NCBI RefSeq assembly: GCF_001659605.2
Contig: NC_035169.2
Coordinates: forward strand, 12,563,942 to 12,627,941
DNA from: Manihot esculenta
Taxonomy: Eukaryota > Streptophyta > Magnoliopsida > Malpighiales > Euphorbiaceae
DNA: 64,000 nucleotides
Reading direction: 5' to 3'
Positions 25,196 through 36,878 of the stretch are shown here, piece after piece (position 1 is the stretch's first letter; every line of letters begins with the position of its first letter). The position numbers and the translations under genes are program-made. Under the pieces are notes generated by a model. That model saw only the letters and a list, made by a program, of their open reading frames with translations. It was not told where the DNA came from and ran no database searches.

Positions 25196-26329
25196 TGTGA
25201 GATCTGTCAAAGGGTGAAGCTAGAGCATCAAAAGCCAGCTGGGATGCTCAACCCACTACCGATTCCAGAGTGGAAATGGGAAAATATAGTAATGGACTTT
25301 GTAATGGGGTTACCGACAACGTCCAATAGACTAGACTCTATATGGGTGATTGTGGACAGACTGACCAAATCTGCTCACTTCATCCCTGTCAAGAGTGGCT
25401 ATTCTGTGGACAAATTGGCATAAGTATATGTTGAGGAAGTTGTCAGGCTGCATGGGGCTCTAGTATCAATAGTGTCAGATAGGGGACCCCAGTTTACCTC
25501 TAGGTTTTGGCGGAGTCTGCAGAATGCTATGGGCACCAGGCTAGACTTTAGCACTACTTTCCATCCACAGACTGACGGACAGTCAGAGAGGACCATCCAA
25601 ACGATAGAAGACATGTTGAGAATGTGTGTGCTAGATTTTGGCGGTTCTTGGAGGCAACATCTACCCTTGGTGGAGTTTGCCTACAATAACGGCTATCATG
25701 CTAGTATAGGGATGGCTCCTTATGAAGCTCTTTATGGGAAGAAGTGCAGGTCACCTGTCTGTTGGGAAGAAGTAGGAGAAACGGCCTTGGCAGGGCCAGA
25801 GTTGGTAGAGATCACCAGCAGAGTAGTGCCCATTATCAAGGAAAGAATCAGAACTGTTGTGAGCCGGCAGAAGAGCTATGCAGATGTCCACAGAAAGCAT
25901 GTTGAGTTCCAGGAGGGAGATATGGTGTTGCTCAAGGTGTCTCCTATGAAAGGGGTGATTCATTTTGGGAAGAAGGGTAAGCTAGCTCCACGGTACATTG
26001 AACCCTTTGAAATCTTGCAAAAGGTTGGGAATGTATCGTACAAACTAGACTTACCTGCTTCAATGGAGAGAATCCATCCGGTTTTCCATGTTTTCATGTT
26101 ACGGAAGTTCGTGTCAAATCCGAGCAAGGTTCTTGGTGAGCCAAATGTAGAGATCCTAGGAGATCTCACCTATGTTGAGCAGCCGATGCGGATCATAGAC
26201 ACGCAGATCAGAAAGTTGAGGAACAAGGAAATCCCGATGGTGAAGGTCCTTTGGAATCACCACAATATGGAAGAGTGCACTTGGGAGACTGGGGAGTCCA
26301 TGCTCCAGCAATACCCTTATCTCTTCTAA
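25196..26329 (+). pseudogene. Element D: integrase, 3' part after element C
   Basis: Resumes at [14 protein letters not shown] right after the duplicated TGTGA, where the 5' part of D was cut. It holds the integrase core and C-terminus, ending [16 protein letters not shown]...YPYLF with a stop at 26327-26329. TAA at 25421-25423 (a CAA codon in C) breaks it; the rest (25472-26329) is open. It is the same protein family as C, clearly a diverged copy. Confidence 0.9.
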
Positions 26330-26410
26330 GGTAAGTGTTCTAGGTTTTATGTGCTTCTAGATGTTTATGCTTATGTTTGTTTGTTGAACATTCAGGGACG
26401 AATGTTCTTA

Positions 26411-26422
26411 AGGGGGAAAGAA
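26411..26422 (+). other. Element D polypurine tract
   Basis: AGGGGGAAAGAA directly before D's 3' LTR, after the shared GGACGAATGTTCTTA. Confidence 0.85.
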
Positions 26423-26886
26423 TGTAATACCCGGCTAGACTCCGGTATCGGAATTCCAACCTTCCGATGGAATCTCCGTTGGAATCCAGGATTCTCAGAT
26501 GCCGGAACCTCTTAGAAGGGTAAAATAAGGTTTTATGAAATGATTTTAAGGTTTTAATGCTAAGTTTTTGAATTAAAGTTTTCAAATGAAGAAAAAATGC
26601 CTTGGAGGGAAAAGCCTAGGTTCGGCCGCCGAACCTCATGTTTGGCCGCCAAACATGGTGCAGTTTCGGAAGCTCCTTTGGCCCCCGAAGGTCTGGCCAG
26701 CCACCTATAAAAGGCCCCCTGTCCGAAAATGAGCGCGTTTTCTCTCTCCATTTTCAGGTATAGGTGAGTTCTGCCCTTCCATGGTTGATTTTATGTTTTT
26801 CCTTCAAGTCCTTCAAGATTTTTATAAGTTTTTGCTTTGTTTCGAAGATTTTAAGCTTAAATCAAAGTTTTTAAGCTTGGAGACCT
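26423..26886 (+). repeat. Element D 3' LTR, truncated
   Basis: Starts TGTAATACCCGGCTAG and follows LTR E (- strand) for about 460 bp, including TATAAAAGG at 26706-26714 and the inverted motifs TTCGGCCGCCGAA and TTTGGCCGCCAAA. The match stops near GGAGACC at about 26886, where gag-like sequence of element F begins. The rest of this LTR is missing. Confidence 0.8.
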
Positions 26887-29800
26887 TGAGCAGGAAACCA
26901 CCTAGCACACTAGCAGACCTAATGCAGAGAGTAGAGTAATCTATTAGGCAGGATGATGCCTTGATGATGAACCGCTTCGCAAGGGAATCTTGAGAGAGGG
27001 ACACCTCTTATAGACATCATGAGGACCAAAGTAGAGAACATCTGGACAAAAGGCTGAATAGAGGTTCGAAAGCTTTCAATAAGTATGCTCAACATCGTAA
27101 AATAGATCACTAGCCCAAACCATCTCATCATAGAGAAACCACCCCCTAAATGTCTCGATGGCCGAGGTCCTAGTGGCAGTACAGGACAAGAACCTTTTGC
27201 AGTGGCCACAACCCTTCAAGTCGGATTCAAGCCACCATGACCCTAATAAGACTGTTAGTTTCATTGGACTCATGGTCACGACACCAATAATTACTTCCAG
27301 TTGAAAAATGAAATCAAGAGATTGATTAGGAGGAGGCATTTGAAGAACTTTGTCAGGAAAGAGGGAGGACCCAAAGACTGAAAAGAGGCAAAGAAATAGC
27401 CATTCAAAGAAAGGGTTGCACCGCGAATGATGGATCAAGCGAGACCATCAACATGATTGTGGGAGAAGAAGTCGAGTAGTAACTTAGAGAAAATCGAAAA
27501 AGAAAACGTGATGGGAACCAAAAGGAGGTGGAGGTGATGCACATAGCAAAACACATAGCATGGGTGGTCAGTTTCTCAGAGGCCAACAGAAAGGATGGAA
27601 ATTTCAAACGATGATGCATTAGTGATAGAGGTGATCATTCACAACTTCAGGGTGCAATAGATCTTAGTGGATAATGGGAGCAAGGTAAACCTCCTCCCTT
27701 ATCGGGTGTTTCAAGCTATGAAAATCCCCGATGAACGCTTGGTTCAAGATCAAGCACTAGTCAAAGGTATTTGAGGAGAGGGGAGGGGCACCTATACCAT
27801 TAGAGGGAAAGATCAAGCTACTGCTAACCCTTGGGACTCCTCTTATGGCTCAAACACAGTACAACCACTTCCTGGTAGTGAAGTTATCCCTATATACAAT
27901 ACCATTCTACGCCGACCAGTTTTATACAACTTTGAGATGACCACCGGCATAAGATACTTGTGTATGAAGTTTCCCATTGAAGGTGGAGTGGCCAGCATGA
28001 ATGGACGGCAAGATGAGTATAGGGCTATGTACTTAGTAACTTTGATTAAGGAGGAAGAGGACCATGAAGTGCAACCGAAAGTAATGGAGGTGAGAGGTGA
28101 AGAGAAAGAGCAAAGAACTGAGGCAACTGGAAAGCTTGAAAATTTTCCTTAGATGACGAGCATCGTGACCAAATCTTCAGTGTGAATGTCGACTTGGATC
28201 CTGAGTAAAAGAAAGCAGTTATGGCATTAATCCGAGATCGCTCGAGTAGTTTTGCTTAGAATCCCATAGATATGCCTAACATTAGCCCTATAGTCATGAC
28301 CCATAAGCTGAACGTGTATCCAGATGCCAAGCCAATCAACCAGAAGAAGACGATGTTTAGAGCTGAGAAAAGGGAGGCTACGAGGTCAGAAGTAGAAAAA
28401 TTGATAAAGGCTAGGTTTATTAGGAAGGTAACATACCCTGAATGGCTAGCAAACTCTATCCTTGCAAACAAATCTAATGGTAAATACTGTATGTGTATAG
28501 ATTTTCGCTAATTTCAACTAGGCTTGTCCTAAAGATTGTTATAGCCTCCCTGATACTAATAAATTGATCGATGCTATGACTGAATTTGAGTATTTATACT
28601 CTTTGGATGCGATATCGGGCTATCATCAGATCCTCATGAATAAAGCCGACAAAGAAAAAACTTTTTTTATAACCGAAGATAGAACCTATTATTATAAGGT
28701 AATGCCATTTGGGCTGAAAAATACTAAGGCAACCTATCAGAAGTTGATGAATAAATTTTTTAAGGATCAAATAGGTAGAAATAAGGGGGGTATATGTAGA
28801 TGATATGATAATAAAAAGCAAGTTGTTTGAGGAGCACATGAAAGATCTAGAAGAAATTTTTTCTATGCCTGACCAGTATCAAATGAAATTCAATCTAATC
28901 AAATGTGCTTTCTTCATTCGAGGAGCAAAATTTTTGGGATACATGGTTAGTGCTTGGGGAATAAAACCCAACCCCAAAGAAGATGCAAGCCATTCTTGAT
29001 ATGCCTCAATCGACTTGTATCAGGGATGTCCAAAGGCTAACATGAAGGGTGACAGTGATTAATAGGTTCATGTAAAAGTCGATAGAGAAATGTTTACCAT
29101 TTTTAAAGAAATTGAGTAAGTTGTGGAATCTCCAGTGCACTGAGGAATGTCAAAAAGCCTTCGATGAGTTAAAGGAGTATATTGCCTCTCCCAAAATCCT
29201 TAGCAGACTTGTGCAAATGGAAAACCTATTCATATATCTGGCAGCCTCTGACCAAGCCTTTAGTGTGGTGCTGATACGAGAGGAAGAAGGACTCAGAAAC
29301 CGGTATTCTTTGGGGTAAGGTGTTAAATGGGGAAGAATTGGGGTACCCAAATTTAGAAAGTAGCTCTAGCCCTACTTGTGGTTATCTGAAAATTTAAGGT
29401 CTACTTGGAAAACCATCTGGGAATTGTGTAACTGATTAGCCGCTGATGTGAATTCTGCAAATGCCCAAGATGTCAGATCAAATGCTAGCTTGGTCGGTCG
29501 AAATGGGACCTTATTGCTTACAGTATAAACCTCATGCATCAATAAAAGCACAAGCTTTGACAGACTTAATAGTTAAATGCTCCTTTGATGAGGGAAAGGG
29601 GTCAGACAACTCGGGCGAAAAAATGAATGAAACGAGAAGCTAGCTAACAAAAGAAAGGGAGGATGACTACATGTATTGATGATATTTGCATGTGGACAGA
29701 GCGGCTGGACCAATTCGGAATGGGGCAGGAGCAATTCTTGAAGGACTTGATGGGCTAATTATGTCGTATGCTCTGAGGTTTAACTTTCCAATGTCCAATA

Positions 29801-32113
29801 ATATGGCGAAATATGAAGCTTTCATTAATGGAATGCAATTAGCAATGGGGATAGAGGAGGGCGACCTTAAGGTTTTTAACGACTAACAATTGGTAGTTAA
29901 TCAAGTCAAGGGAGTTTATGAGGCCCATAATGAGACTATGAAATGCTATTTGGCTCGAGCATAAGGTCTTCAAGGTGAATTCGAGCAAAAAAGAATCCGA
30001 CTTCGAATAGACCTTATTCCTCGTGCCCAAAATGAAGAAGCGGATATGATGAGCAAATTAACTATTGAGGAGTTGGAGTAGCTACCCCAGAAGGTATTAG
30101 TTGAGGCTATATCACAACCCAGCTTTGAAAAGCTCTTACTTATCATGCAACTACACAGAGAACCCTGCTGGATGGATCCATTCATAAAATATCTCAACCA
30201 AGAAGAGCTCTTTGATGATAAGAGCGAAGTAAAGAAGATAGTGGCTAAGGCTGAAAATTATTTATATGAAGATGGGCTACCCTTCAAAAGAGGAAAGTCC
30301 ACACCATAACTCTAATGTGTAGGACCAAAGGAGGCTACCTACATTATTCAATAAATACATTGGGGAATTTGCGTATGCATGAAGAAGCGACAACCTTTGC
30401 CAATAAGATCTTTTGGCAAGGATACTACTGGCCCACCCAGAAGGTTGACATAGAAAAATATGTGAAAAAGTGTAATATCTGCTAGAGGTTTGGAAGAACA
30501 ATCAATGCATCAACAGTTCTTCAAACTAGCATCTCTACCTCATGGCCTTTCTCTCAATGAGAAATAGATATCCTGGGATCTTTTTCTCAAACCATCTAGT
30601 AAAGAAAATACATGGTGGTAATAGTCTAGTACTTCTCAAAGTGGCTAGAGGCAGAAGAAATTAAGAATATCACTGCCTGAGAAATGATTGCTTTGTGTGG
30701 AAAAATATCATATGTCGGTTTGGTGTGCTTAGAGTCATCATCTTAGAAAATGGGACCCAATTTAATTACAAAGATTTTAGAGAGTTCACAAAAAACTTGG
30801 GTATCCATCATAGATTTGTATCAGTTGCTCGCCCTCAAACCAAAGGGAAATTGAAGTAACTAACAGGACCATATTGAGTGGGCTGAAGAAAAGGTTAAAT
30901 GGAGACAAGCTACCAAGTATACTATGAGCCTATAGAACCTTGCTATGAGCAGTCAGAGGAGAATCCCCTTTAGCTTATGGAATAAAAGCAATGGTGCCTG
31001 TTGAACTAAAGCTGCCCACTCACGAAGTATAGTATTGTGACGAGTAGAGAAACGAGAAAAAATTGAGAAGCAATCTTGATGCTCTATAAGAATTACGAGG
31101 CATGGCGAGCATCAGAATAGTCGCATATCAACATCGGGCAGCCCGATACCATGATCATAAGGTGAGAGAGAGAGTGCTCAGAATGTGAGACTTGGTCATG
31201 AGGAAGCTAGACACCACAGATAGGGGTGTAAACGAATTGAGCCGAGCCGAGCTGTGAAGAGCTCAAGCATGGTTCGTTAAAATTTGTTCGAGCTCGAGCC
31301 GAATTCGAGTTTTACTCATTTCAAACTCGAGCCGAGTATTAAGAAGTTCAAGCTTGGCTCATTTAGCAAACGAGCTTAGACGAGTCGAGCTGAGTCGAGT
31401 TTTTATCGAATTTAGTCTCGAATAGTTCATGAATAGTTTACTTCACGAGTAGTTCAATTTATTTACATGTATAATGAGTTTTAATTTAAAACTAATAAGT
31501 TTAAAACTAAAATAATTTTAGTTAAATAAGTATATCTACAAATTAGCTTGTAAATTTATAAAGATGAGCTTTTAAATCTTAATGATCCAAATATATACAA
31601 GTTTAAGAGTAATTAAACTATATAGAGCTGAATTTTAGAAAATTTAGGTTTGGCTCATAAAAGTATATGCAGGGTTTGAGTTTATTTCTCTTATGATAAT
31701 AATTTCAGCTTATTTAACGATACTATTCACGAGTCTATTTGCGAGCCTGCTCATGAACTCAGAAACGAGCTGAGCTCACGAGCCTTAATGAGCTGAATAC
31801 TATGGAGCTCAAGCTTGGCTCGTTTACCAAACGAGCCTAAAAATTAAGCTCGAGCTTAACTCGTTTAGAAATCGAATCAAGCTCAGTCGGGCTTTTATCG
31901 AACCAAACCTTGAGTAGCTCACGAATGGTTTGATTCATTTACACCCCTAACCACAGGCAAAAGAGAAGGTAAGAGAAAACTTGCTCTAACATGGGAAGGG
32001 CCTTTCAATATCATTCAATTCGTAAGGCCAAGGATATTATACCTGGAAGACCTTAATAGGAAGAAAGAGCCATATGCTTATAATATACAGTACCTTAAGA
32101 GGCACAATGTATA
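26887..32113 (+). pseudogene. Element F: decayed Tat-lineage Ty3/gypsy gag-pol
   Basis: Fragments in several frames give the order of a Tat-type polyprotein. Gag: LADLMQRVE near 26910 and HDTNNYFQLKNEIKRLIRR near 27280-27350. Protease region about 27640-28150, including MKFPIEGGV. RT 28272-28850 (KARFIRKVTYPEWLANSIL, VMPFGLKNT). RNase H 29112-29640. A second RNase H, 29686-30050 (GAGAILEGLDGLIMSYALRF), which is a mark of the Tat lineage. Integrase 30200-32113, interrupted by a MITE. There are many stops and frameshifts, so it is inactive. The 5' end joins D's truncated LTR; the 3' UTR runs to about 32249. Confidence 0.82.
31221..31949. mobile_element. hAT-like MITE (729 bp) in element F integrase
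   Basis: The terminal inverted repeats TAGGGGTGTAAACGAAT and ATTCATTTACACCCCTA match at 16 of 17 positions. The flanking 8 bp, ACCACAGA (31213-31220) and ACCACAGG (31950-31957), match at 7 of 8, as expected for a hAT target duplication. The inside has repeated GAGCTCGAGC and GAGCCGAGC motifs and no transposase, so it is non-autonomous. The integrase reading of F resumes after it. Confidence 0.88.
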
Positions 32114-32249
32114 AATTTGTACTAATTTGTATTATTTGAATAAAATCTCAACAATTTTATCCTAATGTGTTTGTTAGCTTATTTATCTTGCAAAAACATA
32201 AAAAATAAAAAGGAAGAAGAGAAGATATAAAGGAAGAAATCTGGGCTAA

Positions 32250-32680
32250 TGTAACCACCTGGGAACTGGACCGCTACCGGCGCTACGGTTCAGATCTACT
32301 TAAGGTCGCCAGAGCTCGTAACAAGCCTACTATACATCCTGTTACACCTGATATAATCCCATATATAATTACACGAACAACAAAAATATAATCATTACAT
32401 GAACTAAGACTCGACCGGTGCATGCATCATAACTGAAAATATAAAACCCATACTAGAGCCCTCATCAAATGCTCTAGTATGGGTTTTATATGTTCAGTTA
32501 TGATGCATGCACAGGTCGAGTTTTGGTTCATGTAATGATTATATTTTTGTTGCTCGTGTGATCAGGTATGAGATTATATTAGGTGTAACAGGATATATAC
32601 TAGGCTTGCTACGAGCTCTAGTGACCTTAAGTCGACCTGAACCCTAGCGCCGGTAGCGGTCCAGTTCCTAGATCATTACA
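32250..32680. repeat. Palindromic LTR end of element G
   Basis: A roughly 431-bp inverted repeat with two arms of about 210 bp (by eye around 90 % alike) and a short centre at about 32455-32475. Each arm is the 3' part of an LTR, recognisable by the GCGCCGGTAGCGGTCCAGTT block also seen in LTRs A-E. The right arm is in the normal place: it ends TTACA and is followed by a primer site. The left arm is an inverted copy. The centre coincides with a short hairpin (ACTAGAGC...GCTCTAGT) that LTR E also contains. Confidence 0.85.
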
Positions 32681-32683
32681 GAG

Positions 32684-32701
32684 TGGTATCAGAGCCCTAG
32701 G
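32684..32701 (+). other. Element G primer binding site
   Basis: TGGTATCAGAGCCCTAGG, three bases after the palindromic LTR end; complementary to initiator Met-tRNA. Confidence 0.88.
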
Positions 32702-32947
32702 TTCACATGGTTGGACCTAGAGTGTTGGGCTCATAGATATTATTTAGGGCAAGCACAATTAGGAAAAATTATGTCCACTAGGATAGAATGTAGAGTCCTA
32801 TCTTGATATGTGTATGATGATGTGTAATGTCATGACTATATGCATGTGCATTGATAATATGATAGGTATGATGTGGGTTCATGTGTATCCACATGAACTA
32901 TATGATACTAATGCCTACGTGTTTAAATGTTATTATTCAGAAGACAG

Positions 32948-34175
32948 GATGCGTGGCTCACGTTGATATGCACGATTGACCGGAGTTCCACCCCAAAATG
33001 AGGGTATAGATGCCCTTCCCCCTGCTGCTCCGTCAAGAGCACAGTCAAGTACAAATAACAAGGTTGAAACGTAAAGGGACTCTAGAAGGTCTTTTGATGT
33101 AAATAGAAGGAGAACATATTTGGGTAGGATGTCTGCAAATGTCAGGGAAACAGTAGGTGATGATCAGATGAGAGATGAAAATTTGGGTATGAGTTTTAAA
33201 AGAGAGGGTGTGGGAGAGTCTGAAGGAGGAATAGGAGGCACTCAGGCCTCAGGAAGGAACAGGAGGCACTCAGGCCTCAGGACCCACTTATCCACCTCAG
33301 TACCAACCCCACCCACTGGGACTCGGGTATCCGATGGGAGGTATATCGGATTATTCTAGCTGCCACCCATACCCCTCATACATACCCTATCCTCCCTACT
33401 ATCCACCATATCCACCTTACGCTATGTTTTCACCTTCACTCCTTTACCAAAATCCGACAATCCCTAACCTAGGGAGTGCTACACCACCTCCTCCTCCCCC
33501 AGCAGAACCAGTAATTCATGAAACCTAACCATCCAAACCAAACCCATCAGTAGGGAGCAAGGTAAAAATGATAGATTACCTGAAGTTGGATGCTCCTAAG
33601 TATAAAGAGGGTGATGACCCATTTGAGTACGTTAAAATAGCGAAAATGATAGCTGATGAGTTAGAGGCTAGCAACAGCAGAACCATTCATATGGCGGGAT
33701 TCACTCTGAAGTTCAAAAAGGCAAAGGAGTGGTTTAAGAATTATATGGAAGCGAAGCTGGATGGCTTATCCTGGAAACAGTTTGCAAATGAGTTTGCAGG
33801 GTGGGCTTTTTCAGACAATTCAAGGGAGTTGAAGGTGATAGAGTTTGAACAGTTAAGGCAAATTGAAGAAATGAGTGTAGATGAGTATATAGACAAGTTT
33901 CTGGAGTTACTTCAGTATGTGGGTCAAGCTTATGACACTGAACATAAGAAGGGTAGGAGGTATACCATGAGACTCCACTCTAGATTTTTCCTCCCTAATC
34001 TTAGCAGCAGAGAGAGAGAGTTTCAACACTATAATGCATGCAGCTAGAAAAATGGAGGCTAGTGTCATCACACCGGGAAAAGTGAAGCAGCAGGTGGCAC
34101 AGTCATCGGGTTCCAAAATCTTGAGTACAAGTAGGTTTGATCTCCCATTCTTTAAAGTCTTAAAAAGCAAAAACA
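32948..34175 (+). pseudogene. Element G: decayed chromovirus-type gag
   Basis: Starts at ATG 32948; the sixth codon is TGA where A-C have CGA (Arg). The segments 33120-33359, 33334-33528 and 33568-34047 are homologous to gag of A-D, including KLDAPKYKEGDDPFEYVK and EQLRQIEEMSVDEYIDKF. A frameshift near 34000 precedes AARKMEAS. The gag ends at about 34175, before the zinc knuckle, and is joined to RNase H sequence of a different lineage (element H). It is closer to D than to A-C, sharing the KVKQQVAQ stretch. Confidence 0.82.
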
Positions 34176-36320
34176 AGTTTGTGCTATGTGAAGAGTGCAT
34201 GGAAGCATTTGAAAATTTGAAAAAAAAATTATTGTCTCCTCCTTTGCTAAGCTCGCCCATCGAATGTGAGGTTTTGTTTTTCTATCTATCGTTACACAAG
34301 AAATATTGAGCTCCATGCTTGTACGAGAGGACAAGGGAGAGCAAAGCCCCATCTACTATGCCAACTAGGTCTTGAAGGGGGCAAAATTGAATATCCTCCT
34401 CTCAAGAAGTTGGCTTTTGAAATCTAATATCTTCCACAAACTTGTGTCTCGACTTCGAGTCTCAAACCATAAAGGTAAGGACAACTTATTCTCTTGGAAA
34501 GGTACTTCACAGGCCAGAACTGTTAGGGCAGTTGTCCATCTGGGCGGTGATGCTATCAGCATATGACATCAGGTATGTCCCTAGAAACGCGATGAAAGCT
34601 CAGGCTATAGCTAACTTTATTGCAGAAATGACTCTACTGCTGGAGACCTTTGAACCACCGATCAAGGAATGGAAGGTATGGGCGGATGGTGCCTATAGAG
34701 CCGGGGGTCCTAGAATTGGAATCCTTCTACAAAGTCAAATGGGAATAAAGCTTTGGTACGCAATAAAGCTTGCCTTCAGTACCACCATTAATGTAGCCGA
34801 GTCTGAAGCTGTGATCCACTAAGGATTATTGCGAAAATAGGTATACAAAAGTCTATTATTTTTAGTGACTTACAACTAGTTGTTAATTAGTGTCAGAGAC
34901 AGTTTGAAGTCCGGGAACCAAATTTCATCAAATATGAAAAGAAAGTCCAGTCCCTGAAGACGAGGATCAAAGACAGGCAAGGCGACTGTCAACTTCGCTA
35001 AGTGGCAAGAAGCGATAATGATGAGGCCGATCATTTAACAAAGATGGCAGCGGTAGGCGAGCAGCACTTGACTTAGCCATTCCAATTCGAAGTATACACA
35101 CTCCAGCAATCGATGAAGAGGAGTCTCTACCCATCGAGGAGGGAGAATCGTGGATGCTTCGGTGTACAAATTCCTAAAGGAGGACGAGTTTTCGATGGAT
35201 GAATTATCGGCCAAACAGGTAATAAAAAGGTCCTCTAGATATGCACTAATAAATGGTTGGTTGTACAGGAGGTTGTCAACACAACTGTGGTTATAGTGCG
35301 TAACAGAGGATGATGGTTGGAGTATCCTCAAAGACATTCATGAAGGAGATTGTGGAAGCTATGAAGGAGCTCAGATAATTGCCTGAAAAGCATTCAGACA
35401 AGGATATTACTGGCCAATAGTAATGTAAGATGTGAAGGACCTCGTCTAGATGTGCCATCAGCATTAAGTGCATGCGAGCATTCCTCGAACCCTAGGTGAA
35501 ATGCAAGCAGTAATCGAAAGCCCCATGCCTTTTTTTTCAATAAGGGCTAAGCATCCTTGGCCCATTTTCAAAAGCAACGGGGTCAAGAAAGTTCGTGATT
35601 GTGGTAGTCGACCATTTCAGCAAGTGGTTTAAGGGAAAGGCAGTCCAGTCTATCACCATGCACACAAGCAATCTCCTTCATAAGCAAAAACATATTCGCC
35701 TATTTTGGAATTCCCAAGGTAGTTATAACTGATAATGGAAATCAGTTTGCAAGTTCTAAGTTTAAAGACTTCTGCAGGAAATGGAAAATTGACCTAAGAT
35801 TCAGCTCAGCATACCATCCTCAAACCAATGACGTGACTGAAGTTACAAATAGGACAATCCTACAAGGTTTGAAGAAAATGCTCGATAAAGCCAAAGGCAA
35901 CTAGTTCGAGGAGTTACCTCATATCCCATGGGCATATAGAACAACCCCAAGAGGAGCCACAAGAGAAACCTTATTTTCACTAGTATATGGGGCTGAAGCA
36001 TTAATGCTCGTAGAGGTCAAAGTAAGCAGTTTCAGGACCAAGCACCCCAAGTCCTTAAGGGACCCTGATGAGATGCAATTCAACCTTGACCAAGCCGAGT
36101 TTTTACGAGATTAAGTTGCAATTAGAATGGCAGTCTACAGGAAAAACATGTCCCAGATGTTCAATAGTAGAGTCAAACCCCGAGCCTTTAATGTAGGAGA
36201 TTTAGTTCTTAAAAAGACTAATGTAACAGGCGGTAGTGCGAGATTTGGTAAGTTGGGTAAAAACTAGAAAGGACCATTTAGGATCTCGAAGATTACTCGC
36301 TCTAGGCTTAGAAGTTGATC
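34176..36320 (+). pseudogene. Element H: Tat-lineage pol fragment (RNase H, second RNase H, integrase)
   Basis: Begins inside RNase H (CEECMEAFENLKKKLLSPPLL) at the join with G. It continues with VLHRPELLGQ and AIANFIAEM, the second RNase H (WADGAYRAGGPRIGILLQS, near 34675-34820), then integrase remnants 35000-36300 ending near KPRAFNVGDLVLKK. Many stops and frameshifts make it inactive. Gag, protease and RT are missing on the left. The 3' region of the same element (repeats, antisense ORF, LTR) follows. Confidence 0.78.
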
Positions 36321-36487
36321 AAGTTAGATAATCGGGTCATTCCCAATTCTTAAAATATTTGTAATTTACACAAGTTTTATCAATAAATAATTAACGAGGT
36401 ATTCTTTTTATGTGCTGTGTGTGATCAGTTATAAGGAACAATGGTTTGCCAAAATTGAAAGCTAACGATTAAGCACTGTTTAGGGAT

Positions 36488-36803
36488 AAGCCACAAGGCG
36501 GGTAACCGCCAGGCTAGTTATCAGGTGTTAGCTCCGTTAACGATTTATTCTAAGTCATTTTATGCCTAAGTCACAAGGTGGGTAACCGTTAGGCTAGTGA
36601 CCGGGGGTTAGCCCCATTAACGGTTTATTCTAAGCCATTTTATGTCCAAGTCACAAGGCGAGTAACTTCTAGGCTAATGATTAGGTGTTAGTTCCATTAA
36701 TTAAATTTCTAAGGCATTTTATGCTAAGGTCATGAGGCGGGTAACTGCTAGGCACTTGACCGAGTGTTAGTTCATCTAATATAATTATCCAAGTTATTTA
36801 CGT
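36488..36803. repeat. 80-bp tandem repeat, four copies, in the 3' region of element H
   Basis: Units start AAGYCACAAGGYGGGTAACC at 36488, 36568 and 36648, and a diverged AAGGTCATGAGG unit at 36726. They are spaced 80, 80 and 78 bp and differ by roughly 15-25 %. They lie between the pol end and the antisense ORF. Tandem repeats in the untranslated region are common in Tat-lineage elements. Confidence 0.88.
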
Positions 36804-36878
36804 TTTATTTGGTGATTGGTCTGAGAAAATAACTGGATGAGAGTTTTGGTTATGTTCATTTTTTGTCGAGTACTGATC

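Noticed and set aside
28256..28471. Long frames on the - strand in elements F and H as genes
   Set aside because: They are the reverse complement of recognisable RT, RNase H or integrase sequence and have no features of their own. The exception is the antisense ORF at 36879-39001, which matches a known type.
32250..32680. The palindrome as a foldback MITE
   Set aside because: Its arms match LTR 3' ends of neighbouring elements and a tRNA primer site follows, so it is LTR-derived.
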